The translations under genes and the position numbers were made by a program. The notes below the pieces were generated by a model. The model saw only the letters and a program-made list of their open reading frames with translations, made no database searches and was not told where the DNA came from. A DNA stretch of 44,143 bases, from positions 1 to 44,143 of the forward strand of contig JACMPR010000384.1 in the NCBI GenBank assembly GCA_014377385.1. The letters are read 5' to 3'. Origin of the DNA: Ferruginibacter sp. GTDB lineage: Bacteria; Bacteroidota; Bacteroidia; Chitinophagales; Chitinophagaceae. Below, piece by piece: positions 9,542-17,351 of this stretch. The stretch's first letter is position 1; each line of letters opens with the position of its first letter.

Positions 9542-10555
9542 ATGAAGCACCTATTGTTTACTATACCCTTATGGGTTGGCACTGCCGTGCATGCGCAGCC
9601 TGACAGCGCACAATTCTATTTTAAGATAGGATTAACCGAAAAAACCAATAAGCGGTATCTCGTCGCTTCCAATGCTTTTGAGAAAGCTATAAAATTCAAT
9701 CCCTATTATAAAGAAGCTTTGCTTGAAAGCGGTTTGAATTACCTGGAAATGCGAAAGACAGATTTTGCGAAAACTAATTTTACGAGATTATATGAACTGG
9801 ATCCCACAAATAAAATCGCTGTAAAGGAGTTGACAACCCTGTATTTCAACTACCGCCAGTTTGATAAAGCTATAGAATTTGCCCAAAAATATCCGGATTC
9901 CGAAAATTCGCAGCGCATCATTGGAATGTGTTATTACCGGCAGGAAGATTATCCAAAGGCAGAAAATTTTTTGAAAGCAGCAGTATCAAAAAACCCGGCG
10001 GATGCGGAGGCTACGTACACTCTTGCCCGCACTTACCTGGACATGGAAGAATATAAGAAAGCAGTTCCCTGGTATGAAAAATCCATAAAACTGGATGGTG
10101 CTAAAAATACATGGATGTATGAGCTGGGGTTGTTATACTACAGTATAAGTGATTATAAAAATGCCATAGCCCAGTTTCAAAATGCTGCAGCTAACGGTTA
10201 CCAGCAATCGAATGACTTTAACGAAAACATGGGCTTTGCCGCATTGTACACTGGTGATTATGAAAAGGGTGAAAAATTATTATTAGCGGTACTGGCTAAA
10301 AACCCGGGTAACAAAGACATGCTCAGGGATATTGCCGAAGTATTGTATAAACAAAAGCAGTACGACAAATCACTGGCTTACTGCCAGCGGTTAATGGAAA
10401 TTGATATGAAAGACGGAAAAGCACTGTACCAGGCAGGGCTGAATTTTCAAAGAAAAGGTGAGAAGGATCGTGGCCAGCAAATGTGTGACAAGGCAATTGA
10501 ACTGGATCCATCCCTCGACGCCCTAAGGAGAAAAAAAGAAATGACTGGTTTATAA
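9542..10555 (+). CDS. Tetratricopeptide repeat protein with signal peptide
   Basis: The 337-residue protein opens with a signal peptide (MKHLLFTIPLWVG..., cleavage likely after the HAQ at 17-19). The rest is a near-continuous array of TPR motifs, seen as repeated [A/Y]xxxGLxYxxxxxYxxAxxxFxxAxxxNP patterns, for example around residues 110-150 and 155-190. TPR solenoids mediate protein contacts and have no catalytic activity themselves. Export to the periplasm is predicted. It starts 30 bp after glgB and is followed by a strong hairpin terminator, so it is probably the last gene of the glgB transcript. Whether it has anything to do with glycogen is unknown. Confidence 0.85.
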   Translation: MKHLLFTIPLWVGTAVHAQPDSAQFYFKIGLTEKTNKRYLVASNAFEKAIKFNPYYKEALLESGLNYLEMRKTDFAKTNFTRLYELDPTNKIAVKELTTLYFNYRQFDKAIEFAQKYPDSENSQRIIGMCYYRQEDYPKAENFLKAAVSKNPADAEATYTLARTYLDMEEYKKAVPWYEKSIKLDGAKNTWMYELGLLYYSISDYKNAIAQFQNAAANGYQQSNDFNENMGFAALYTGDYEKGEKLLLAVLAKNPGNKDMLRDIAEVLYKQKQYDKSLAYCQRLMEIDMKDGKALYQAGLNFQRKGEKDRGQQMCDKAIELDPSLDALRRKKEMTGL

Positions 10556-10599
10556 CCCAACAATAGTTTTGTTTGACGATTGATGATTACAGGACAACC

Positions 10600-10627
10600 G
10601 CCGGGAGTGAGAACTCCCGGCATTTTT
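10600..10627 (+). terminator. Rho-independent terminator after the TPR gene
   Basis: A perfect 9-bp stem (GCCGGGAGT at 10600-10608 with ACTCCCGGC at 10613-10621) closed by a GAGA tetraloop and followed by ATTTTTATA. The T-run is on the plus-strand side only, so it terminates the rightward TPR/glgB transcript. It ends against the stop codon of the convergent gene. Confidence 0.85.
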
Positions 10628-11531
10628 ATAGCCGGTCGTTAAAAATTTCTGCAATCATACACCTTGCGCTGCCGCCACCACAGGCCTCTATCGTGTTCAG
10701 CGGTGAATGAAGGATACGATTGTATTTTTCAAGCAGGGCAACTTGTACCTGCGACAGTGATTGAAATGCCTGTGTTGACATCAACAGTAACAATTCCCCG
10801 GCGCCATTTTGTAGCTGCAGCATGTTGCCGGCAAAATGTTCTAATTGTTCAAAACTGATCTCAATGATCTCCTTTTTGGTTTTTTGGAACAACTGAAATA
10901 GTTTTTGCCTGTCGTCCTGGCTTCGAATCGTATCGAGGCAAATAACCACATATGCATCGGCCATACACATCATCACGTTGCTGTGGTAGATGGCATGTCC
11001 TGCGCTGCCGGTGGAATAAAAACTTACAGGTGCGTAATTGCAGATATGGCAAAACTCGAGCAGGATAGCGAGGTTGGTTCTTGGCGAAATGGCCGCATAA
11101 GCAATCTTGTTAGCGCGATCGAGTACCATACTGCCGGTGCCTTCTAAAAAGATGTCTGCATGTTCATAATGACTAAGGTCGTGTACAGTACTTATTTTAA
11201 ATTTTTCCCTGATCATTTTCATTACATGTTCCTTTCGCTCAAGCCGACGGTTAACCGCAAACATCGGGTAAAGAAACAGGCTGTTGTCTTCATGAAAAGA
11301 TATCCAGTTATTCGGGAATATGGCATCTGGTGTGTGGGGGGCTGCTGTATCTTTTATGACCGTTACCGATATCCCGTTTTTCCGCAGCAAGGAGGCAAAA
11401 TCAGTAAATTCTTTTAATGCCTTTTCCTGCACTCCGCCGGTAATGTTTTTTTGAAAAGTATTGTTCACGGCGGTTTCATGGTTGAAGGCAAAATGAACCG
11501 GTTCTATCATCAGTATTTCGGATGCCTGCAT
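10626..11531 (-). CDS. ctlX: Arginine deiminase-superfamily hydrolase, CtlX-type (citrulline hydrolase)
   Basis: The 301-residue protein belongs to the guanidino-group modifying (amidinotransferase/deiminase) fold. Candidate catalytic residues are D69 in TPDAIFPNNW, E130 in FLEGTGSM, H183 in AIYHSNVMM, and the nucleophile C291 in the C-terminal GGGSARC motif. This set matches the group annotated as citrulline utilisation hydrolase CtlX, which releases ornithine, ammonia and CO2 from citrulline. It starts 6 bp after the DUF1684 gene and lies downstream of arginase, so the operon would form ornithine from both arginine and citrulline. A generic dimethylargininase/arginine deiminase activity cannot be excluded from sequence. 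The gene symbol is a family-level guess. Confidence 0.75.
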   Translation of the reverse strand: MQASEILMIEPVHFAFNHETAVNNTFQKNITGGVQEKALKEFTDFASLLRKNGISVTVIKDTAAPHTPDAIFPNNWISFHEDNSLFLYPMFAVNRRLERKEHVMKMIREKFKISTVHDLSHYEHADIFLEGTGSMVLDRANKIAYAAISPRTNLAILLEFCHICNYAPVSFYSTGSAGHAIYHSNVMMCMADAYVVICLDTIRSQDDRQKLFQLFQKTKKEIIEISFEQLEHFAGNMLQLQNGAGELLLLMSTQAFQSLSQVQVALLEKYNRILHSPLNTIEACGGGSARCMIAEIFNDRL

Positions 11532-11537
11532 GATGTG

Positions 11538-12131
11538 TCAATGTGTTTTTGTAAATTCCATTTCCCCGGCGTCTATGAATATCGGAAGATCATTTTCTGC
11601 GGGCGGCACCGGGCAATTGAAGCCGGCAGCATAAGCGCAATAAGGGTTATAAGCTTTATTAAAATCAAGTATCAGCCGGTCATTTTGTATGTCTTCCAAT
11701 ACAAAATCCAGGTACCTGCCACCAGCATAACTTTTTTCTCCGCTACCCCTGTCCGTGAAAGGAACAAAGAGGTAATTTTTGTACTGCGCATCAGCCATCA
11801 GCTGTTCACTTTGGTAAACCGTGAGCTTTAATGCAATTTTATTGACTGTAAATTTTAACAGGCCGTACCTGAAATAAGTTGATTTTTTTTGCCCGGTTGT
11901 TTTCATAACAAGGCCGGTTGTATCAGCAATCTTTTCAAAAATTGCCACTACGCGGTACTTTTCGTCCACTTTAAAAAATCTAAAAAATCGCTTATCATTA
12001 CTTTTTACTATTTCGTGCGAGGCAACATAATTCTTCTGAAAACTTTCCAGGCTGTCCTTGTACGATAATTTTTGAGAGGTTACCGTTAAACAGCAGCAAA
12101 AAAACGGGAGAGCAAAACAAAATGATTTCAT
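11538..12131 (-). CDS. DUF1684 family lipo/secreted protein
   Basis: The ATG at 12131 gives a typical signal peptide (MKSFCFALPFFCCC..., cut near SQ at residues 19-20); the open frame extends 16 codons further upstream but without a leader. The 197-residue product carries the DUF1684 C-terminal signature: FNKAYNPYCAY followed by the CPVPPxEN motif and an AGE near the end. Several cysteines in the leader leave open whether it is a lipoprotein. DUF1684 proteins have no established function and are often seen in Bacteroidota and Actinobacteria. The gene sits between arginase and the CtlX-type hydrolase, 6 bp from the latter, so it is probably translated from the same message. A role in amino acid metabolism is inference only. 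Confidence 0.8.
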   Translation of the reverse strand: MKSFCFALPFFCCCLTVTSQKLSYKDSLESFQKNYVASHEIVKSNDKRFFRFFKVDEKYRVVAIFEKIADTTGLVMKTTGQKKSTYFRYGLLKFTVNKIALKLTVYQSEQLMADAQYKNYLFVPFTDRGSGEKSYAGGRYLDFVLEDIQNDRLILDFNKAYNPYCAYAAGFNCPVPPAENDLPIFIDAGEMEFTKTH

Positions 12132-12243
12132 GATGAAAATATATTTACCGTGGGGAAAGCCTGTACAAACTTTAAGCAACTACATTTTATCGCTGGTTAT
12201 ATTTTTCAAGCACCACTGGCTGGAAAAGAGCTACCCAGTTAAA

Positions 12244-13191
12244 TTAATTCATCATCAAAACATTCACGCTGCGTTGTAAAATATTGAAAGCTATTTCTGC
12301 CATCAGGTTTTCTTTATCGAGTGTAGGATTTACTTCCGTAATTTCAAAACAACATACTTTCCGGTTCTGCATAAATTTACTGATAAGGTCTTCAGCTTCT
12401 CTTTCTCTCAATCCGTTGCTAACGGGAGTACCGGTTCCTTTTGAAATGGCAGAATCGAGGCTATCAACATCAAAACTTACGTAAATATCTGTGCAATCAC
12501 TCAGGTAACGCAATACCTTGCGGCTTACATTCTCAGCCCCGTTACGGCGAACCTCACTGGTAGGAATTACCTTCATGCCATGTTTTTCAATTAAAAACTT
12601 TTCTTCTTTTTCAAAATCTCTCAGGGAAATAAATACCACATCTTCGGGTAAAACTTTTTGATTTATTTTACCAATCGATTTTAGCTGGTCCCAAATTTTT
12701 GCAGTTTTTTCGTCCAGCTCATGTACTTTCATTTCTTCGTTGTCTTCTGCAATAGCAGTGGCCAGTGGCATGCCGTGCATGTTACCGGATGGGGTAGTGT
12801 AAGGCGTATGAAGATCGGCATGTGCATCTATCCATATCACACCCAGTTTACTTTTCGGCTTGGCCATTTTTATACCGGCAATTGTTCCGCCGGCATTGCT
12901 GTGATCACCACTTAATATTACGGGAAAGAAATTATTTTTCATGCTGTCACAAACCGATTTGCTTATCCGCTCATACATATTTAATACACCCTGTATTCTT
13001 TTTGCATAAGGAGATTGTATGGGTTCAAACAATAAATTATTTTGCGTTTCAATTTTTTCTGAAGGAAAGTGAACAAAGAAGTTACTCATAAAATCCAGGG
13101 CTGCAATTTTAATTGCGTCTACACCGAGGCTCGCACCGCGGGTACCGGCACCAATTTCAGACGCTACTTCTATTAGCTTAATATTTTTCAT
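12244..13191 (-). CDS. Arginase family protein (likely arginase)
   Basis: Using the ATG at 13191 gives 315 residues beginning at the first beta strand (MKNIKLIEVASEIGAGTRG). The binuclear manganese ligands of the ureohydrolase fold are all visible: H97 in GDHSNAGGT, D122, H124 and D126 in WIDAHADLHT, and D241 and D243 in SFDVDSLD. The GNMHGMPLA stretch (137-144) is the arginase-type loop, which favours arginase (arginine to ornithine and urea) over agmatinase or formimidoylglutamase. An E/T-containing FEITEVNPTLD motif follows. It lies 55 bp after the CrtA-like gene and 112 bp before the DUF1684 gene in the same direction. No urease is seen in the window, so the fate of the urea is unknown. 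Confidence 0.85.
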   Translation of the reverse strand: MKNIKLIEVASEIGAGTRGASLGVDAIKIAALDFMSNFFVHFPSEKIETQNNLLFEPIQSPYAKRIQGVLNMYERISKSVCDSMKNNFFPVILSGDHSNAGGTIAGIKMAKPKSKLGVIWIDAHADLHTPYTTPSGNMHGMPLATAIAEDNEEMKVHELDEKTAKIWDQLKSIGKINQKVLPEDVVFISLRDFEKEEKFLIEKHGMKVIPTSEVRRNGAENVSRKVLRYLSDCTDIYVSFDVDSLDSAISKGTGTPVSNGLREREAEDLISKFMQNRKVCCFEITEVNPTLDKENLMAEIAFNILQRSVNVLMMN

Positions 13192-13246
13192 AATAAAGTT
13201 GTTTGATTCAACTGGCCTGCACAATGGCCGGTATTTTTTTATGCAA

Positions 13247-13966
13247 TCATAATAATCTGTCCTGAAGAGGATTTATTCCCTTAATTGTACCATGGTAACC
13301 GGTAATTTTAAACCGGACGAACATTTCTTCCGTATACCAGTTTTGTTGCCTCGTTTTTTTAATAACGTCAGCATGTTCTTTCATTCCATAAGCAAAGGCT
13401 TTCATGTCTGTGGTTGTTTCCCAAATACTAAAAGTGGCCTGCTTTATCCATGGTACCTCTCCAATACCTACTGAGCTGATAAAGCCCTTTGCCTGGCTCA
13501 TTTTTGCTGCAACAGGCGCCACGTTCTCCCAGAAATATTTCAATTTATTAATCCGGATTGTAGCCCTCGTTAATGTCGCCATCAACCCGTTATAAGCGCT
13601 TTTTTCACGAAACTCCCCAAACACTTTTTTCCCATCCCAAAGGCCATGGCCTTCAAACGGAGCCAACAAGATCGTAAAGGTTTCGCAATTAAAAAAATGT
13701 AACCATCCCCAAATGAAAGAACCATGAAGTAGTTTGACAACATTCGTGTTAGGTCCATCAGCAACGGTTTCAGCTCTTGTAGTAAGTATTGCCCATTGCT
13801 GCAGGTCGGGCTTCTTATCAAAAGTGCCATTCTTTCCACAACCCATTAATTTGTAAAAGCCTATTTTTTGGTTTAACCACAACGGTAGCCGGTGGATGGC
13901 CATTGCAATGAATGCGAACGGAATAAAAACCTTTGGATAGCGAATAATGGTGAGTGATACCTGCAT
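13247..13966 (-). CDS. Spheroidene monooxygenase (CrtA)-like protein
   Basis: I prefer the ATG at 13966, giving 239 residues; the frame continues to 14059, but the extra 31 residues look like non-coding upstream DNA. The C-terminal part has the sequence KGFISSVGIGEVPW and FSIWETTTDMKAFAYGMKEHADVIKKTR, characteristic of proteins annotated as CrtA-like or DUF3291-like monooxygenases with a dimeric alpha-beta barrel fold. True CrtA acts on carotenoids, but no carotenoid gene is present here, so that reaction should not be assumed. It is the first gene of the leftward arginase cluster and may share its promoter. The N-terminal hydrophobic patch (FIPFAFIAMAI, about residues 13-23) could associate with membrane. 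Function is uncertain. Confidence 0.7.
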   Translation of the reverse strand: MQVSLTIIRYPKVFIPFAFIAMAIHRLPLWLNQKIGFYKLMGCGKNGTFDKKPDLQQWAILTTRAETVADGPNTNVVKLLHGSFIWGWLHFFNCETFTILLAPFEGHGLWDGKKVFGEFREKSAYNGLMATLTRATIRINKLKYFWENVAPVAAKMSQAKGFISSVGIGEVPWIKQATFSIWETTTDMKAFAYGMKEHADVIKKTRQQNWYTEEMFVRFKITGYHGTIKGINPLQDRLL

Positions 13967-14169
13967 AAAACAATGTAAGTTAGCTAAACTAAATATCCCG
14001 CCACCGCGTGATATACGTGCGTTTTTCGATGAACACTGCGAAGATGGCTTTTTAAACATATTTTTCAGTGTATTGTTCGGTTTAAAAATGTTATCGGGGT
14101 TAAGGATAGTTCGCTTTTGAAAAGTGCAGGCATTTTAGAGTCTGGTCTTCATAATTAAAATCTTTTTGT

Positions 14170-14892
14170 ATGTCTTCAAATCGTATACTTGTTTTCAGCA
14201 GTTCCCGGGAAGGGGAAAGTGGATTTTTAGAAACCGTTGTGCCCGTAATACATTCTTTCCTCGGAGCACAACCATTGAAAATTGCTTTTATACCATTTGC
14301 AGCAGTGGAGAAAACAGGTGACGGATACCTTTCTATGGTTAACGCAGCTTTTGAAGGCCTGGCTTACAGCATTGAGCTTGTAGTTCCTTCCAATGCCAAA
14401 TCAATTATAGAGCAGGCGGACGTAATCATGACGGGCGGTGGCAATACCTTTAAGTTATTACATGATATCTACCAGTATAAGTTGTTGGATTTGATCCGGG
14501 ATAAAGTAAATTCCGGGGCCGTTTACATTGGATGGAGTGCAGGAGCAAATATAGCCGGGCCAACCATTGGTACAACGAATGACATGCCGATCGTAGAACC
14601 GCACAGTTTTAATTCGCTGGGATTATTTCCTTTCCAGCTAAACCCACATTATTTCAATAAGCCTATTGAAGGCTTTAATGGAGAATCCCGGGACCAACGA
14701 TTGATGGAATTCAGCAAAATGAACCCGGGATTACCCATCGTTTGTTTACCGGAAGGTACTGCATTGCAATTGGAAAATAACCTCCTTACGTTCATCGGAA
14801 AAACTGCAGGATCTTTATTCTATTTTGAAAATGATGAGGCACCCTCACAAAGATTAATTAAGGTGGGAGAGGATTTATCGTTTCTAATGTAA
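14170..14892 (+). CDS. pepE: Dipeptidase E-like serine peptidase (family S51)
   Basis: The 240-residue protein matches aspartyl dipeptidase PepE in length (E. coli 229) and layout. The nucleophile S123 lies in GWSAGAN, after an MTGGGNTFKLL motif (87-97) that forms the oxyanion region. A NPHYFN motif near residues 156-161 supplies the likely histidine, and VEPHSFN precedes it. PepE hydrolyses dipeptides with N-terminal aspartate in the cytoplasm; no signal peptide is present, in keeping with this. The gene is divergent from the CrtA-like gene and stands alone, followed by about 110 bp of AT-rich DNA and the scar region at 15-16 kb. The related cyanophycinase group shares the fold but is longer. 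Confidence 0.87.
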   Translation: MSSNRILVFSSSREGESGFLETVVPVIHSFLGAQPLKIAFIPFAAVEKTGDGYLSMVNAAFEGLAYSIELVVPSNAKSIIEQADVIMTGGGNTFKLLHDIYQYKLLDLIRDKVNSGAVYIGWSAGANIAGPTIGTTNDMPIVEPHSFNSLGLFPFQLNPHYFNKPIEGFNGESRDQRLMEFSKMNPGLPIVCLPEGTALQLENNLLTFIGKTAGSLFYFENDEAPSQRLIKVGEDLSFLM

Positions 14893-15005
14893 CCGGAAAA
14901 TAAAAAAGCACGAAAACTATTTTAAAACCGGGTGCTGCCCGCAAAAAATAAAATTTGCATTCAATTTTTGTCGCATATCAATTACAAATCAACAGCTTTG
15001 TAATT

Positions 15006-15464
15006 CTATGAAAGAAAGTATTTCCTGAATTGCAGCGGTGACAGGTTTGTTTTTGTTGTAAATAATTTACTGAACGACTTGGGCTGTTCGAAACCCGGTT
15101 CGTATGCTATTTCACTTACCGATAATTGGGTTCCAGGCATTTTTTCTTTTGCCGTTTCTATTAACTCATCATGAACATGCTGTTGTGTACCCTGACCGGT
15201 TAAACCTTTTAGCATGCTGCTTAAATAATGGGGAGATACATTTAATGTTCCGGCAATATTTTGAACAGTTGGCAAGGCCATTTTTGATGATATAGACGGA
15301 TTGAAACAGCTGATGAGTATATTTTCCAGGCGTTCCAGAATTTTATGGGTGGTTATTTTTTTTATCATAAACCGGCGTTGATAGAATCGTTCTGCATAAG
15401 TAAGCAACAACTTAAGCTGGGCTATCATTACATCGTGGCTAAACTTATCAATAGTGGAATGGTG
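15006..15464 (-). pseudogene. AraC-family regulator, C-terminal remnant fused in frame to an NmrA-type remnant
   Basis: From about residue 33 of the 184-residue open frame ending at 15006, the sequence is the C-terminal half of a Bacteroidota AraC/XylS regulator: the TIDKFSHDVMIAQLKLLLTYAERFYQRR linker helix, then the two helix-turn-helix motifs (LPTVQNIAGTLNVSPHYLSSMLK and LSVSEIAYEPGFEQPKSFSKLFTTKT). The DNA-binding domain looks largely intact, although EPGFEQPKSF replaces the usual ELGFEHSQSF, which may impair it. The N-terminal ligand/cupin half is missing; its place is taken by the tail of a different gene (see the NmrA remnant). The ATG at 15560 lies inside that tail. I therefore call it a pseudogene, though a short DNA-binding peptide could still be made. 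Confidence 0.75.
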
Positions 15465-16019
15465 CCCGGCAGTAATTTGTTTGTTCATCCCTGCGGTTTC
15501 CAGGCCATTCCGTATTTGTTCATTGGAAGCAAGTACCCATTTTAAAACCACACTTACCAATTGCCTAAAATACCCGCAGTTCCGTTTCCTGTATGCTCTT
15601 CACTTGCCACATACCTCCCTTTTCTTCCAACGATTTGGCGCTATTAATTCTTCGCCTATCGCACCGGCAATATCTACGGGAAACACCCACGCATTTTTCC
15701 ACCTGTACCGTAGTTTGCCGCGATAAATCCTTCCGTTTTACCATATCAACGTAACCATAAAAATTGCAGTAGAATAAAGTGGGACACGTAGGCGTAATAG
15801 TTATATCCTGCGATAATTTATTTAGGTTCTCCTGCACATCGTGTGCACCAGGTAGAATCCCGGAGCCCTTTTCTAAGTGAGCTCCAATGGTACTGAGGTT
15901 AACTACCCGCGTTCCACCCGGCTACTGCTGATGACGGTAACGGTATATTCTTTTTGCACTAACCCTACGGTAAACGGCTAGCTGATGTTCCCGGGAGAAC
16001 CTGTTATAACAACTTTCAT
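15465..16019 (-). pseudogene. NmrA-type NAD(P)-binding oxidoreductase, decayed
   Basis: From the ATG at 16019, the reverse strand reads as a dinucleotide-binding protein (MKVVITGSPGNIS), but a TAG follows at 15978-15980 and another at 15903-15905. In a shifted frame come VVNLSTIGAHLEKGSG and FYCNFYGYVDMVK, hallmark pieces of the NmrA/azoreductase-like short-chain family. After another shift come FPVDIAGAIGEEL and finally LKWVLASNEQIRNGLETAGM, the family's C-terminal region. The pieces are collinear and in order, so this is one ancestral gene with at least two nonsense codons and several frameshifts plus an internal loss. Its last part runs straight into AraC coding sequence near 15465 with no intergenic DNA. 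Confidence 0.8.
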
Positions 16020-16246
16020 TTTCCTTTTTTATAAAACAAAGTTTCGCTACACAAGCTGAATAACTGGAGGTAAATCTACTTTTCTTGTAAGCAATTTTCT
16101 TTTGGGGAATGGCTTTATTGTACTTTTATTGCCCGTTCGGTATTTTTCGTAGAATAAAAAACCTTCCCGGATTTTAAACGCACGATTCACCGTTTGTGCT
16201 ATCGTTTATCAAACTACAAATGAACTTTTAAAAGCGATTACAGACC

Positions 16247-16254
16247 TATATTTG
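16247..16254 (+). promoter_or_regulatory. Putative -7 box for the GNAT gene
   Basis: TATATTTG matches the Bacteroidota -7 consensus TAnnTTTG exactly and ends 37 bp before the ATG at 16292. No convincing TTTG element sits at the matching -33 distance, so the support is partial. Confidence 0.4.
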
Positions 16255-16291
16255 AAGTGCTTTTTCAAACTTGCATAAAAACCCACACAAA

Positions 16292-16813
16292 ATGATTGAA
16301 ACGGAAAGACTTATACTAAAACCATTAACTTACGACCAGTTGGTGAAGTATATAAAATGCGACAACTCACTGGAAGAAGAACTGGATTTAAATAAAACTT
16401 CCAGAACAATTTCCGCGGAACTAACAGAAGCGTTTGAAAAAACAATTCTTCCAAATGTCGCAGACACGAGCAAGAACTATTTGTATTCAACACTCTGGAC
16501 GGCAATTTCAAAAAAGGAAAATAAAATGGTTGGAGACTTGTGTATCGTTGGCGAACCAAACCCAGACGGAGAAATAGAAATCGGTTATGGAACTTATGAT
16601 GAATTTCAGAACCAGGGATATATGACCGAAATCGTAAATGGAATTATAGAATGGGCAAAATCGCAACCAATTGTAAAATCTATAATTGCTTCGTCGGATA
16701 AAGTGAATGCAGCATCCTTTAAAGTTCTTGAAAAAAATAATTTTATCCGAATCGGTGAAACAGAAACATCATTCAATTGGAAATTGGTCATGAACACACG
16801 AACAATAACTTAA
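16292..16813 (+). CDS. GNAT family N-acetyltransferase
   Basis: The ATG at 16292 (MIETERLILKPL) is the standard opening of RimJ/RimL-type GNAT proteins; the frame can be extended 7 codons to a TTG, which is less likely. The 173-residue product shows the expected layout: ETERL strand, a central GEIEIGYGTYDEFQNQGYMTEIVNGIIEWA block (motif A, where the Q-G-x-x pattern holds acetyl-CoA), and a C-terminal VNAASFKVLEKNNFIRIGE block (motif B). It would transfer an acetyl group from acetyl-CoA to an amine, perhaps a protein N-terminus or small molecule; the acceptor is unknown. It is flanked by the NmrA remnant and a 538-bp gap, so it has no operon context. Confidence 0.88.
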   Translation: MIETERLILKPLTYDQLVKYIKCDNSLEEELDLNKTSRTISAELTEAFEKTILPNVADTSKNYLYSTLWTAISKKENKMVGDLCIVGEPNPDGEIEIGYGTYDEFQNQGYMTEIVNGIIEWAKSQPIVKSIIASSDKVNAASFKVLEKNNFIRIGETETSFNWKLVMNTRTIT

Positions 16814-17351
16814 CAACACGCTCAACGAATACACTGACAATTGAATTTATCATCAATACCTGGCCGCAATAATGCGGACAAATCATCAGCACTTTTTAAA
16901 AGCCTGACAGGAAAAAGAGAACTTAAAAAGATGACGGCGGCTTTTTTTTATTGAATGTTTTATTGAATAAAATGACAAAGCTTTTCAAATTTATAATAAC
17001 GATTTATGGATATCCAGCAGTTGTAACCTAAATGGAAGTGACACCAATGACAGAATTATTTTTTAACGGTAAACCATAATATGTTTTTAGATCTGCATTT
17101 AAACGGCTTAACCAAGAAAGCTTCAACTTTTTGTTGACTATTATGTTGCAGCTTTAGCATCATAAATTTAGCCCTTAAATTATGAAATAACATTTGTACA
17201 TTTAGTCAGCAATAGTGATCGGCATATGGAACCTGGACTACAGCCACGGCGCCAGGGCGTAAACGTTGTTCGTCACGCATTTGCGATATTGCTCCAAGGT
17301 AACTTGCTGGAAAAATTACCTTTATCGAACTTAAAAGAAATCATTATCAAT
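16814..17351. other. Gene-free stretch before the PLP decarboxylase
   Basis: I find no convincing gene here. A weak terminator-like pairing (AGCC near 16901 with GGCTTTTTTTTA near 16939) may end the GNAT transcript. The open frame of the decarboxylase extends upstream to 17226, but those 42 codons have a different character (Arg/Gln-rich, no family match recognised), so I treat them as non-coding leader. Confidence 0.5.

Noticed and set aside
17226-17351. N-terminal extension of the PLP decarboxylase
   Set aside because: The 42 extra codons lack family similarity; the ATG at 17352 begins the conserved protein.
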